Source of the DNA: Argopecten irradians
Taxonomy: Eukaryota > Mollusca > Bivalvia > Pectinida > Pectinidae
Reading direction: 5' to 3'
NCBI RefSeq assembly: GCF_041381155.1
Contig: NC_091144.1
Span: forward strand, 1,922,001-1,986,000
Length of the DNA: 64,000 nt
Under the pieces are notes generated by a model. That model searched no databases, was not told the origin of the DNA, and saw only the letters and a list, made by a program, of their open reading frames with translations. Both the position numbers and the translations under genes were made by a program. Numbering within the stretch: the first letter of the stretch is position 1; each line of letters starts with the position of its first letter. This document shows positions 37,901 to 51,341 of the stretch, in pieces.

Positions 37901-40900
37901 CCTAACCAGATAACCGACCAACTGACCGGGATTTGTTACAGAGATATAGATTATAACCTAACCAGATAACCGACCAACTGACCGGGATTTGTTACAGAGA
38001 TATAGATTATAACCTAACCAGATAACCGACCAACTGACCGGGATTTGTTACAGAGATATAGATTATAACCTAACCAGATAACCGACCAACTGACCGGGAT
38101 TTGTTACAGAGATATAGATTATAACCTAACCAGATAACCGACCAACTGACCGGGATTTGTTACAGAGATATAGATTATAACCTAACCAGATAACCGACCA
38201 ACTGACCGGGATTTGTTACAGAGATATAGATTATAACCTAACCAGATAACCGACCAACTGACCGGGATTTGTTACAGAGATATAGATTATAACCTAACCA
38301 GATAACCGACCAACTGACCGGGATTTGTTACAGAGATATAGATTATAACCTAACCAGATAACCGACCAACTGACCGGGATTTGTTACAGAGATATAGATT
38401 ATAACCTAACCAGAAAACCGACCAACTGACCGGGATTTGTTACAGAGATATAGATTATAACCTAACCAGATAACCGACCAACTGACCGGGATTTGTTACA
38501 GAGATATAGATTATAACCTAACCAGATAACCGACCAACTGACCGGGATTTGTTACAGAGATATAGATTATAACCTAACCAGAAACCGACCAACTGACCGG
38601 GATTTGTTACAGAGATATAGATTATAACCTAACCAGATAACCGACCAACTGACCGGGATTTGTTACAGAGATATAGATTATAACCTAACCAGATAACCGA
38701 CCAACTGACCGGGATTTGTTACAGAGATATAGATTATAACCTAACCAGATAACTGACCAACTGACCGGGATTTGTTACAGAGATATAGATTATAACCTAA
38801 CCAGATAACCGACCAACTGACCGGGATTTGTTACAGAGATATAGATTATAACCTAACCAGATAACCGACCAACTGACCGGGATTTGTTACAGAGATATAG
38901 ATTATAACCTAACCAGATAACCGACCAACTGACCGGGATTTGTTACAGAGATATAGATTATAACCTAACCAGATAACCGACCAACTGACCGGGATTTGTT
39001 ACAGAGATATAGATTATAACCTAACCAGATAACCGACCAACTGACCGGGATTTGTTACAGAGATATAGATTATAACCTAACCAGATAACCGACCAACTGA
39101 CCGGGATTTGTTACAGAGATATAGATTATAACCTAACCAGAAAACCGACCAACTGACCGGGATTTGTTACAGAGATATAGATTATAACCTAACCAGATAA
39201 CTGACCAACTGACCGGGATTTGTTACAGAGATATAGATTATAACCTAACCAGATAACCGACCAACTGACCGGGATTTGTTACAGAGATATAGATTATAAC
39301 CTAACCAGATAACCGACCAACTGACCGGGATTTGTTACAGAGATATAGATTATAACCTAACCAGATAACCGACCAACTGACCGGGATTTGTTACAGAGAT
39401 ATAGATTATAACCTAACCAGATAACCGACCAACTGACCGGGATTTGTTACGAGATAGATTATAACCTAACCAGATAACCGACCAACTGACCGGGATTTGT
39501 TACAGAGATATAGATTATAACCTAACCAGATAACCGACCAACTGACCGGGATTTGTTACAGAGATATAGATTATAACCTAACCAGATAACCGACCAACTG
39601 ACCGGGATTTGTTACAGAGATATAGATTATAACCTAACCAGATAACCGACCAACTGACCGGGATTTGTTACAGAGATATAGATTATAACCTAACCAGATA
39701 ACCGACCAACTGACCGGGATTTGTTACAGAGATATAGATTATAACCTAACCAGATAACTGACCAACTGACCGGGATTTGTTACAGAGATATAGATTATAA
39801 CCTAACCAGATAACCGACCAACTGACCGGGATTTGTTACAGAGATATAGATTATATAACCTAACCAGATAACCGACCAACTGACCGGGATTTGTTACAGA
39901 GATATAGATTATAACTAACCAGATAACCGACCAACTGACCGGGATTTGTTACAGAGATATAGATTATAACCTAACCAGATAACCGACCAACTGACCGGGA
40001 TTTGTTACAGAGATATAGATTATAAACCTAACCAGATAACCGACCAACTGACCGGGATTTGTTACAGAGATATAGATTATAACCTAACCAGATAACCGAC
40101 CAACTGACCGGGATTTGTTACAGAGATATAGATTATAACCTAACCAGATAACCGACCAACTGACCGGGATTTGTTACAGAGATATAGATTATAACCTAAC
40201 CAGATAACCGACCAACTGACCGGGATTTGTTACAGAGATATAGATTATAACCTAACCAGATAACCGACCAACTGACCGGGATTTGTTACAGAGATATAGA
40301 TTATAACCTAACCAGATAACCGACCAACTGACCGGGATTTGTTACAGAGATATAGATTATAACCTAACCAGATAACTGACCAACTGACCGGGATTTGTTA
40401 CAGAGATATAGATTATAACCTAACCAGATAACCTGACCAACTGACCGGGATTTGTTACAGAGATATAGATTATAACCTAACCAGATAACGACCAACTGAC
40501 CGGGATTTGTTACAGAGATATAGATTATAACCTAACCAGATAACCGACCAACTGACCGGGATTTGTTACAGAGATATAGATTATAACCTAACCAGATAAC
40601 CGACCAACTGACCGGGATTTGTTACAGAGATATAGATTATAACCTAACCAGATATAACTGACCAACTGACCGGGATTTGTTACAGAGATATAGATTATAA
40701 CCTAACCAGATAACCGACCAACTGACCGGGATTTGTTACAGAGATATAGATTATAACCTAACCAGATAACTTACCAACTGACCGGGATTTGTTACAGAGA
40801 TATAGATTATAACCTAACCAGATAACCGACCAACTGACCGGGATTTGTTACAGAGATATAGATTATAACCTAACCAGATAACCGACCAACTGACCGGGAT

Positions 40901-43900
40901 TTGTTACAGAGATATAGATTATAACCTAACCAGATAACCGACCAACTGACCGGGATTTGTTACAGAGATATAGATTATAACCTAACCAGATAACGACCAA
41001 CTGACCGGGATTTGTTACAGAGATATAGATTATAACCTAACCAGATAACCGACCAACTGACCGGGATTTGTTACAGAGATATAGATTATAACCTAACCAG
41101 ATAACCGACCAACTGACCGGGATTTGTTACAGAGATATAGATTATAACCTAACCAGATAACCGACCAACTGACCGGGATTTGTTACAGAGATATAGATTA
41201 TAACCTAACCAGATAACCGACCAACTGACCGGGATTTGTTACAGAGATATAGATTATAACCTAACCAGATAACCGACCAACTGACCGGGATTTGTTACAG
41301 AGATATAGATTATAACCTAACCAGATAACCGACCAACTGACCGGGATTTGTTACAGAGATATAGATTATAACCTAACCAGATAACCGACCAACTGACCGG
41401 GATTTGTTACAGAGATATAGATTATAACCTAACCAGATAACCGACCAACTGACCGGGATTTGTTACAGAGATATAGATTATAACCTAACCAGATAAACCG
41501 ACCAACTGACCGGGATTTGTTACAGAGATATAGATTATAACCTAACCAGATAATAACCGACCAACTGACCGGGATTTGTTACAGAGATATAGATTATAAC
41601 CTAACCAGATAACCGACCAACTGACCGGGATTTGTTACAGAGATATAGATTATAACCTAACCAGATAACCGACCAACTGACCGGGATTTGTTACAGAGAT
41701 ATAGATTATAACCTAACCAGATAACCGACCAACTGACCGGGATTTGTTACAGAGATATAGATTATAACCTAACCAGATAACCGACCAACTGACCGGGATT
41801 TGTTACAGAGATATAGATTATAACCTAACCAGATAACGACCAACTGACCGGGATTTATTACAGAGATATAGATTATAACCTAACCAGATAACGACCAACT
41901 GACCGGGATTTGTTACAGAGATATAGATTATAACCTAACCAGATAACCGACCAACTGACCGGGATTTGTTACAGAGATATAGATTATAACCTAACCAGAT
42001 AACTGACCAACTGACCGGGATTTGTTACAGAGATATAGATTATAACCTAACCAGAAAACCGACCAACTGACCGGGATTTGTTACAGAGATATAGATTATA
42101 ACCTAACCAGATAACTGACCAACTGACCGGGATTTGTTACAGAGATATAGATTATAACCTAACCAGATAACCGACCAACTGACCGGGATTTGTTACAGAG
42201 ATATAGATTATAACCTAACCAGATAACCGACCAACTGACCGGGATTTGTTACAGAGATATAGATTATAACCTAACCAGATAACCGACCAACTGACCGGGA
42301 TTTGTTACAGAGATATAGATTATAACCTAACCAGATAACCGACCAACTGACCGGATTTGTTACAGAGATATAGATTATAACCTAACCAGATAACCGACCA
42401 ACTGACCGGGATTTGTTACAGAGATATAGATTATAACCTAACCAGATAACCGACCAACTGACCGGGATTTGTTACAGAGATATAGATTATAACCTAACCA
42501 GATAACCGACCAACTGACCGGGATTTGTTACAGAGATATAGATTATAACCTAACCAGATAACCGACCAACTGACCGGGATTTGTTACAGAGATATAGATT
42601 ATAACCTAACCAGATAACCGACCAACTGACCGGGATTTGTTACAGAGATATAGATTATAACCTAACCAGATAACCGACCAACTGACCGGGATTTGTTACA
42701 GAGATATAGATTATAACCTAACCAGATAACCTGACCAACTGACCGGGATTTATTACAGAGATATAGATTATAACCTAACCAGATAACCGACCAACTGACC
42801 GGGATTTGTTACAGAGATATAGATTATAACCTAACCAGATAACCGACCAACTGACCGGGATTTGTTACAGAGATATAGATTTAACCTAACCCTACCAGAT
42901 AACCGACCAACTGACCGGGATTTGTTTACAGAGATATAGATTATAACCTAACCAGATAACCGACCAACTGACCGGGATTTGTTACAGAGATATAGATTAT
43001 AACCTAACCAGATAACCGACCAACTGACCGGGATTTGTTACAGAGATATAGATTATAACCTAACCAGATAACCGACCAACTGACCGGATTTGTTACAGAG
43101 ATATAGATTATAACCTAACCAGATAACTTACCAACTGACCGGGATTTGTTACAGAGATATAGATTATAACCTAACCAGATAACCGACCAAACTGACCGGG
43201 ATTTGTTTACAGAGATATAGATTATAACCTAACCAGATAACGACCAACTGACCGGGATTTGTTACAGAGATATAGATTATAACCTAACCAGATAAACCGA
43301 CCAACTGACCGGGATTTGTTACAGAGATATAGATTATAACCTAACCAGATAACGACCAACTGACCGGGATTTGTTACAGAGATATAGATTATAACCTAAC
43401 CAGATAACCTGACCAACTGACCGGGATTTGTTACAGAGATATAGATTATAACCTAACCAGATAACCGACCAACTGACGGGATTTGTTACAGAGATATAGA
43501 TTATAACCTAACCAGATAAACTGACCAACTGACCGGGATTTGTTACAGAGATATAGATTATAACCTAACCAGATAACCGACCAACTGACCGGGATTTGTT
43601 ACAGAGATATAGATTATAACCTAACCAGATAACTGACCAACTGACGGGATTTGTTACAGAGATATAGATTTATAACCTAACCAGATAACTACGACCAACT
43701 GACCGGGATTTGTTACCAGAGATATAGATTATAACCTAACCAGATAACCGACCAACTGACCGGGATTTGTTACAGAGATATAGATTATACCTAACCAGAT
43801 AACCGACCAACTGACCGGGATTTATTACAGAGATATAGATTATAACCTAACCAGATAAACGACGAAACTGACCGGGATTTGTTACAGAGGTATAGATTAT

Positions 43901-45290
43901 AACCTAACCAGATAACCGACCAACTGACCGGGATTTGTTACAGAGATATAGATTATAACCTAACCAGATAACTGACCAACTGACCGGGATTTGTTACAGA
44001 GATATAGATTATAACCTAACCAGAAAACCGACCAACTGACCGGGATTTGTTACAGAGATATAGATTATAACCTAACAGATAAATCGACCAACTGACCGGG
44101 ATTTGTTAACAGAGACTATAGATATATAACCTAACCAGATAACCGACCAACTGACCGGGATTTGTTACAGAGATATAGATTATAACCTAACAGATAACCG
44201 ACCAACTGACCGGGATTTGTTACAGAGATATAGATTATAACCTAACCAGATAACCGACCACTGACCGGGATTTGTTACAGAGATATAGATTATAACCTAA
44301 CCAGATACTCGACCAACTGACCGGGAATTTGTTACAGAGATATAGATTATACCTAACCAGTGAAGACCGACCAACTGAGGGATTTTATTTACATAGATAT
44401 AGATTATAACCTAACCAGAAAACCGACCAACTGACCGGGATTTCGCTTACAGAGATATAGATTATAACTAACCAGATAACCGACAACTATCTGACCGGGA
44501 ATTGTTACAGAGATATAGATTGTAACCTAACCAGATAACCCGACCAACTGACGGGAATTTGTTACAGAGATATAGATTATATACCTAACCAGGAAACCGA
44601 CCAACTGACCGGGATTTGTTACAGAGATATAGATTATAACCTAAACCAGATAACCGACCAAACTGGCCGGAATTTGTTACGAGATAGTAGGATTTGTTAC
44701 CGGGATTTGTTACAGAGATATAGATTGTAACGGTTAACAGATAACGTTCCAACTGACCGGATTTGTTTACAGAGATATGGGATTATAACCTAACCAGAAA
44801 ACCGACCACTGATCTCCCCCAAAAAATATCATGATGCGGATTTCCGTTACAGAGATATAGATTTATAACCTAGTCAAACCAGGGGAAGGAAACGCAAAAA
44901 TAAGACGGGGATTTGTTACAGAGATATAGATTATAACCTAACAAGATAACCGACCAACTGGCCGGAATTTGTTACAGAGATATAGATTATAACCTACCCA
45001 GATGACCGACAACTGACCGGGATTATTTGTTACCAGAGTCATAGATTATAACCTAACCAGATGACCGACCAACTGTCCGGGATTTTGTTACGAGATATAG
45101 ATTATAACCTAACCAGATGACCGACCACTGACCGGGATTTGGTACATAGATGTAGATTATAACCTGACCAGATAACGACCAACCTGACGGGATTTATTTT
45201 CAGAGATATAGATTTATAACCTAACCAGCTGACCTACAAACTGACCGGGAACGGGATTTGTTTAAGAGATATAGATAATAACCTAACGGG
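34933..45290. repeat. 56-bp satellite-like array, ~185 copies, ~10.3 kb
   Basis: The unit is AACCAGATAACCGACCAACT, GACCGGGATTTGTTACAGAG and ATATAGATTATAACCT. From 35000 to about 43000 copies are almost identical, with rare GAAAACC and AACTGACC variants. A two-unit (112 bp) spacing of the GAAAACC variant is visible at 36950-37190. From about 43600 onward indels become frequent, and beyond 44300 nearly every unit is disrupted. The array fills about half of the large GLYAT-like intron. Confidence 0.95.
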
Positions 45291-45650
45291 ATTATTTTCG
45301 GACTATTGGTGAGGGATATTCATGTCATCACGTTTGAACTAAGTCCATTCTGCGTACCTACTAAAATCAAGCAGACCACGGGACGTTCTCGTAAGTTACC
45401 ACATTAATTATGGAATAATTGCAGATTTCACGCCAATCTGTCCTCCATTGTGTCTTTACTGAGTGTGCTATCAGTGATTAATGGAACAAAGGACAATGTT
45501 TAACATACGGATTTAGTGATGTCAGTCAGATACATGTAGCAGCCTCTCATACTCCAGGAACAACTAACTGATTACATACTCCGTGACAAGTTGTAGAGTG
45601 TCACACCATCAACATCCATTGCAAACGTATTTTCTTTCCAAAAAACAAGG

Positions 45651-46791
45651 CAGGGGCGTAGGAAGCAGGGGGGCAGGGGGGGGGGGCAACTGCCCCCCCC
45701 CCCCCCGTTCCCCAGGACGGGGGGGCAACATGTCGGGATTTTTTTTTGCCCCCCCCCCCATTTTCGCCGACTGAAATTTTCTAAAAATGCTTATTTGAAA
45801 GAAAAAAGGGTCCTCCTGCACATTTTTCGTACTTCATTCTAGACAATTTTCCGCTGCGCGGCGCATTTCCTCAAACGTTCAAACACATAATGTCAAACCT
45901 TAAATAGTAAAAATTCAATACACACGAACTAGACTAAAAATGTCTATCAAGGGATTCTATGTACTATTTTAAAAAAATGTCTCTTAAAAGATCAATTTGT
46001 TTATATGTCTTAGCGAGACAATTAATTCATTTTTTATGTTACACAACAATGTGCCTATGGTGTGAAGCCGGTATATTCAGATCGAGTAGGGTTACATAAT
46101 ATTATGACGACACAATTATCATTTCTAAATGCAGGTAGCTTTAAATCGAAAAATTACCATGTTAAGTACGCTTTATAATATAATCATTAAAATACATAGT
46201 AAAACTCATCTCAGCCATTCTAAATCGTAAATTTTTTTTCCGGAGGAGACCCTCGGACCGATAACACCAAATTCTCGCGCCTTTAGGCGCTTGCTCACGA
46301 AAATTCATCAAAATGCCTGTAAAACTCATCTCAGCCATTCTAAATCGTAATTTTTTTTTCCGGGGGAGACCCCCCGGACCCCAAAAAACACCAAAATAAT
46401 CTCGCGCTTTCGGGCGCTCGCAAATTCATTTTTTTTTAAAACTCATTTAAGCTATTCTAAATCGTATATATTTTTCCTGGGGGAGGCCCCGGACCCCACA
46501 AAACTACAAAATCTCGCGCTTTTGGGCAAAACACTCGCAAAATCATTTCAAAATACATTGTAAAACTCATCTCAGCCATTCATAAAATTAAAAATATTTT
46601 TTCCCGGAGGTCACCCTCAGACCCTAAAACACCAAAATTTCGCGCCTTCGGCGCTCACACGCTAATTTGCGCATTCTTTTATTCCTTTTTCCATTTTTAA
46701 GCGGGGGGGGGGGGGGGGGGGGGACGGGGGGTTACAAAAATATTGAGGACCTTTGCCCCCCCATTACGTGTTTCATCTTCCTACGCCACTG
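45651..46791. mobile_element. hAT-like non-autonomous element, left copy
   Basis: The ends are CAGGGGCGTAGGAAGC and CTTCCTACGCCACTG, imperfect inverted repeats of the CAG(G/T)GGCG type typical of hAT elements. A G/C homopolymer palindrome follows the left end. The right half contains four internal subrepeats of 110-120 bp, each with CTCATCTCAGCCATTCTAAA, a CCGGGGGAGACCCCCGGACC-like block and CTCGCGC(C/T)TT(T/C)(G)GGCGCTCGC. No transposase is present. An 8-bp target duplication could not be demonstrated. Confidence 0.6.
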
Positions 46792-47234
46792 CAAGGGTTA
46801 TAATAAATAATATGAATCTACCTCTCTTCAGAATTAGAGTAACTTAGCGAATCGTAACCCTTGGCTAGCGAAAATGAGGGCCAGTGTATGATAGAAGTTT
46901 GTCGTGTTAAGGTCAAGAAGTGAGAGCCTTCCATTCACTTAAGAACTTCTTAAAATTACACGTACCATTGTCGTAAATAGCAACACAATACTAGGTTTTT
47001 AAAAACTTACATTATCATCTTACGGTCTTCTAAACTAGCAGCCTGACCTCATTTGTCTCTATCCATAGTTAATGGTCAACCGCATGGACTAAATCAGAAT
47101 CCCTGAGCGGAACCCAACCTAGCAAAGCTGTTTGTTTGCACATATATTTCCTTCAGGGTACATTTGTTATATTTGGTGTAACTGGCATATTATCGAATAA
47201 AACGTCTTCAAAAATTGTGAATATAATCTCCTCT
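46792..47234 (+). other. Left copy of the pre-exon intron sequence
   Basis: This corresponds to 53544-53937 with many indels. It contains no gene. Confidence 0.6.
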
Positions 47235-47465
47235 CGTATAATTTTGTCCAATTCAGAGTGCTATGATTGGCCTACGTCTATCGACGCTTGGGACCGGAGC
47301 GAACGTGACCTATTATGGCCCCACTGGGAATCCCGAACAGACATTGAGGGGTAAGAGAAATGTTGTTGAACGTTTCGACAGCTCGTGTTTAGCAGGGAGG
47401 TAAATTGCAGGCTAGTACACTGCGGGCCTATATGATATGTATAGGGACTTCTATGGCCATCTGTT
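47235..47465 (+). pseudogene. Decayed copy of the start of GLYAT-like exon 5
   Basis: The AATTCAG acceptor and the following AGTGC(C)T(A)TG(A)TTGGCCTACG correspond to 53938 onward. Landmarks CTATCGACGCT, CGAACAGACATTGAGGGG, GTTGAACGTTTCGACAGCTC and CTGCGGGCCTATATG are retained, but several frame-breaking indels and a stop-bearing insertion separate them. Homology ends before the acetyl-CoA-binding region. It lies inside the large intron, upstream of the intact exon, so splicing must skip it. Its noise pattern matches the rest of the left duplicate. Confidence 0.75.
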
Positions 47466-49183
47466 TGTATAAAGTGTTCGAAATGCCTATGTTCCTTTCC
47501 GCCATAATTTAGATTCTTGGAAAGTAAATAAATGATCTAATGAAAATTATCGAATAACCCCGGCGAACAAACTTATCGAACGCGCTCCTTATGCTAATAA
47601 AACCGATCGTACGAAAGAGGTAGACCTGTGTATGGAGCAGGTGGTGAATCCAGTACCATCACCGACTAGGAACCTGTGTCTGGTAGTGTTACTTCGATTA
47701 TTACCTGTCTCCGCCGAAATCAAATCATGTTACCAGAGATCACCAAACATTGTTTTAATCGACATAGATTTTATGTGTAGTTTTCTGTAGTTTTCTCCCA
47801 ACGGTCTAGGAGTAGGACATACGACCCCTGTCTGGCAGATTGTCAAGTTGGAGTCAATGCCAGAGGAAACATTGAACATTGAATCATTCTGTTAGGATAC
47901 ATGTTTGAATTCTGGTGTCACACCCATAGGACACTATGCCATAACACCACTTGTAAGTTCCGATTCCAGTCAGTCAGATAATTACATTTTATTTTCAAAA
48001 TAATCGATGTAAACGGAATGAGGATGCCAGCAAAGTTTCTTACTTCATACCAGCGCTTGCAAGATGTTTCTTTCTGGGGCATTCCCATCACAAAACACTA
48101 GCGGTTATCTGTATATAACAGCTCTCCAACCATTAATACAAGCGTTCAAAGGACGAGTGTATCTAAAGTCTGAAATATTGATGTTTTGAAACAGCAATCA
48201 TATAATACGCTAAACAAGCCTGAGCTCATCAAAAAAATAATAAGAATCCGCGATGAAAATTAAATGCTGTTTCGTTGACTTTCACACCCTAATTCAAGGT
48301 ATAAATAATAAAACACACATGTACAATAATTGTCACAACGATAATCAATGTTTACAATAAGTTTTCCATCAAGATATCAATCTTGCCTCCTTTTAATCCG
48401 TCACATGCTATTAGGCCATTCATTGCAGGAATTTATTATTTATAGCTACCTTTTTAATTATTTAAGATCAAATCAAACCAATCCATATAGAAATGATACA
48501 TGAGGTGTGTCAATCTTTGGTCAACATTAATTCCATTTTTCTTTTTTTTTCTGAAAACATACCGTAGTAAACTATATCTGTTGAAATTACTTCGCTCTCT
48601 TCCATCTAGAGAATACAGATGTGAAAGCTCGAGTTGCCTCCCTTTAAACTCATTACTATATTACCGTAGTGAAAGTGCACTGCAGAGCACTTGCTGTTCG
48701 ACTTGTTCAAGCCGTGTTTAAACAAACATATTTGCAACAATGTTTCATAACATCGAAGGATTGTTGTAATAGGTAACCAAATTATGACTTTTTATCTGAC
48801 AAAAGTATCTGGCCATAATTTATAAGTCAAAAATCGGCAAAGCAAAGTGATATTATTAATTAACTTATTTTCTTTTCTTTTAAAGAGACATTGATGAAAT
48901 TGATAATTTCAGTAATTAATATGTGTATATAGATTACTTAGGCTACATGCTTTAAACGAAAATAACACTCAAATTTTTACCAGATTCATTGGTTTAATAA
49001 ATCTACTTATTTCAGAAATAAGAAATTTTAATATATAAAATAAATTTCAGTCATTTCAAAAACCCTATTCAATTTATGGTGGTTGAATCAACTTTAATTA
49101 TAATTCAATAATCAATATCTTTTGTTTAACTCCAAAATTCAACATTGTACACAAAATAAATACAATGTTCTACAACATGTTAA
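47466..49183 (+). other. Intron sequence, no gene seen
   Basis: Unique-looking AT-rich sequence within the large GLYAT-like intron; no exon, RNA gene or transposon end recognised. Confidence 0.4.
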
Positions 49184-49540
49184 AGATGCTCCACCGCTGA
49201 CAAATGGTATTTTTCACTATCAAAAACAGGAGCAGACGATTAAGTATTTTTCTGAAGTTACAAAAGTTACTTACATTACACTGTTACCACCTCTGAAAAG
49301 TTTGAGCTTTTAATTTGACTTCAAGTTAAAAATATGAAAACAATTAATTGCATCCCGTAAAAAATCCATGGCACTATATCCTAAATGGAATGAAGTACTG
49401 ATTGCGCATGCACCAAAGGCGAAATAAATCATTTTATATTATTATTTTTTGTGTTTATTAGACATATATATACACAATTAAACACCAATCATTGTTAAAA
49501 TGATGAATATCATTTATGCTTTGTCATCGGTGGAGCATCT
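49184..49540. mobile_element. TTAA-flanked MITE, 357 bp
   Basis: The ends AGATGCTCCACCGCTGACAA and TTGTCATCGGTGGAGCATCT are inverted repeats with one mismatch. TTAA flanks both sides at 49180-49183 and 49541-49544. The interior is AT-rich and non-coding. It is the third clear TTAA-type element in the window. Confidence 0.85.
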
Positions 49541-49644
49541 TTAACTAAATTTAATATAAATGATAAACCAATTATCAATTATTTTATTCCTTTGTTTGAG
49601 TCCTTCATTCACAGCATCTATGAGTGGCCTTGGCACTTTGATTT

Positions 49645-50372
49645 ATAAGAACAGTTCCCCATTTTTGACCTGACACAACCATTTCCCTATATGAGAACAG
49701 TTCCCCAGTTTGACCTGACACAACCAGTTCCCTATATGAGAACAGTTCCCCAGTTTGACCTGACACAACCAGTTCCCTATATGAGAACAGTTCCCCAGTT
49801 TGACCTGACACAACCAGTTCCCTATATGAGAACAGTTCCCCAGTTTGACCTGACACAACCAGTTCCCTATATGAGAACAGATCCCCAGTTTGACCTGACA
49901 CAACCAGTTCCCTATATGAGAACAGTTCCCCAGTTTGACCTGACACAACCAGTTCCCTATATGAGAACAGTTCCCCAGTTTGACCTGACACAACCAGTTC
50001 CCTATATGAGAACAGTTCCCCAGTTTGACCTGACACAACCAGTTCCCTATATGAGAACAGATCCCCAGTTTGACCTGACACAACCAGTTCCCTATATGAG
50101 AACAGTACCCCAGTTTGACCTGACACAACCAGTTCCCTATATGAGAACAGTTCCCCAGTTTGACCTGACACAACCAGTTCCCTATATGAGAACAGTTCCC
50201 CAGTTTGACCTGACACAACCAGTTCCCTATATGAGAACAGTACCCCAGTTTGACCTGACACAACCAGTTCCCTATATGAGAACAGTACCCCAGTTTGACC
50301 TGACACAACCAGTTCCCTATATGAGAACAGTACCCCAGTTTGACCTGACACAACCAGTTCTCTATATTTCAC
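49645..50372. repeat. 45-bp minisatellite, 16 copies
   Basis: The unit is GAACAGTTCCCCAGTTTGAC, CTGACACAACCAGTTCCCTA and TATGA. Copies are nearly identical, differing mainly at one site (AGTTCCCC, AGATCCCC or AGTACCCC). At 15 codons per unit the array is open on both strands (229 codons +, 264 codons -); no start context, splice sites or homology suggest translation. Confidence 0.95.
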
Positions 50373-50620
50373 ACCTCTAGGAATGACAGGGTTTAACACC
50401 CTTCACATTAGATGATGATCTCGTTACGATTCAGAAGACTGAAATGATCGACCTAGTAGTCATAGTCACATTGCCGCGACTTCTGTAGGCCATTGAGGAA
50501 AATGTGCATTGTAGAGGAGCCTCAAATACGTGTGATAGAATTAGGTAGGACTGCAGTTATTTCAAAACAGGGTAGCTGTTGCATTTTAATATGAACATCC
50601 CTCCCATGTGATTTGGTCGT
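50373..50620 (+). other. Intron sequence, no feature seen
   Basis: About 250 bp of unique-looking sequence between the 45-bp array and the composite inverted-repeat region. Confidence 0.4.
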
Positions 50621-50776
50621 CATTATGGTGACCGCCCTTATATCCCTACGGCCCATTAGTACATCACGTGACAGAATACTGGATTCTGATTGGCTACACA
50701 CATGGATACTATTTGCAATAGTGCCCGGGCAAGCGGGCACTATTGAAGTGGCGCGAAATTGAACGTGAATGTATTG

Positions 50777-50839
50777 TGACGTCACCATTACATGACGTCA
50801 TTATAACGTTTCGCTTCGACCAAGACGACAAGATGGCGG
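50777..50839 (+). promoter_or_regulatory. Promoter-like motif cluster (two CRE, one YY1 site)
   Basis: Two perfect TGACGTCA sites (50777-50784 and 50793-50800) are spaced 16 bp apart. AAGATGGCGG follows at 50830-50839. The ATG in that site opens a 22-codon frame that starts MADRLLCAGMEANVAFLQRT and stops at 50899-50901. The combination resembles animal housekeeping promoters, but it lies inside a repeat-rich composite, so it may be carried by a mobile element. Confidence 0.35.
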
Positions 50840-51105
50840 ACAGGCTGTTGTGTGCGGGGATGGAAGCAAATGTTGCTTTTCTACAGAGGACAGTTCACTA
50901 ATGTTCTATATTGATCTACTTTGAATTTTCATGAAGCTGAATTCCGTTTTTATAGAATCTCATGTATCTGAGACAATTCATATGTTGTACTTTTAATATA
51001 ACAACGTGGTGTGGAAATGAAGATAGCGTTGCGAGGTATCGCTTGACGTGCTTCTATTACGATGACATGAAAAACGGTCTCATGTCAGGGTGATGTACTA
51101 AACCC

Positions 51106-51244
51106 ATTATGGCCTGGTTGAGAGGGCACTATTGCCTCATAGTATTGTCTCATGATGGGATAATGCCCTCGCCTTCGGCTCGGGCACTATTCCATCCCTC
51201 GACAATACTATGAGGCAATAGTGCCCTCTCAACCAGTCCATAAT
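51106..51244. mobile_element. Palindromic MITE, 44-bp arms
   Basis: Arms 51106-51149 and 51201-51244 are complementary with one mismatch and include GAGAGGGCACTATTGCCTCA. The middle part (GGATAATGCCC and GGGCACTATTCC) also pairs, so nearly all 139 bp can form one hairpin. Confidence 0.85.
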
Positions 51245-51252
51245 AGATAAAT

Positions 51253-51341
51253 AGTCCGAAGGCCCATTAGTCCTAAGGCCCGTTAGTCCGAAGGCCCATT
51301 AGTCCTAAGGCCCGTTAGTCCGAAGGCCCAACAGTCCGAAA
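51253..51341. repeat. 16-bp tag array, left orientation (5.5 copies)
   Basis: The unit is AGTCCGAAGGCCCATT, with variants AGTCCTAAGGCCCGTT. It is the inverse of the array at 51991-52110. Confidence 0.85.

Larger units (their letters stand above)
45320..47465. repeat. Duplicated block, left (noisy) copy
   Basis: This block repeats 52130-54150 in the same orientation. From about 45330 to 46200 identity is close to complete. From 46200 to 47465 the copies diverge through many small indels. The homology continues into the start of the last GLYAT-like exon and stops near 47465. It may be a real tandem duplication with decay, or a mis-assembled and poorly polished second copy. Confidence 0.8.

Noticed and set aside
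45583-45821. Short frames over the G/C homopolymer block (also at 52394-52639)
   Set aside because: Low-complexity Gly/Pro translation of the hAT-like element's left end, present in both copies with frame changes.
47136-47354. 72-codon + strand frame ending in WESRTDIEG
   Set aside because: It mixes intron sequence and the decayed copy of GLYAT-like exon 5; not an independent gene.
49605-50399. 264-codon - strand and 229-codon + strand repetitive frames
   Set aside because: 45-bp tandem repeat, open on both strands; explained by unit length.
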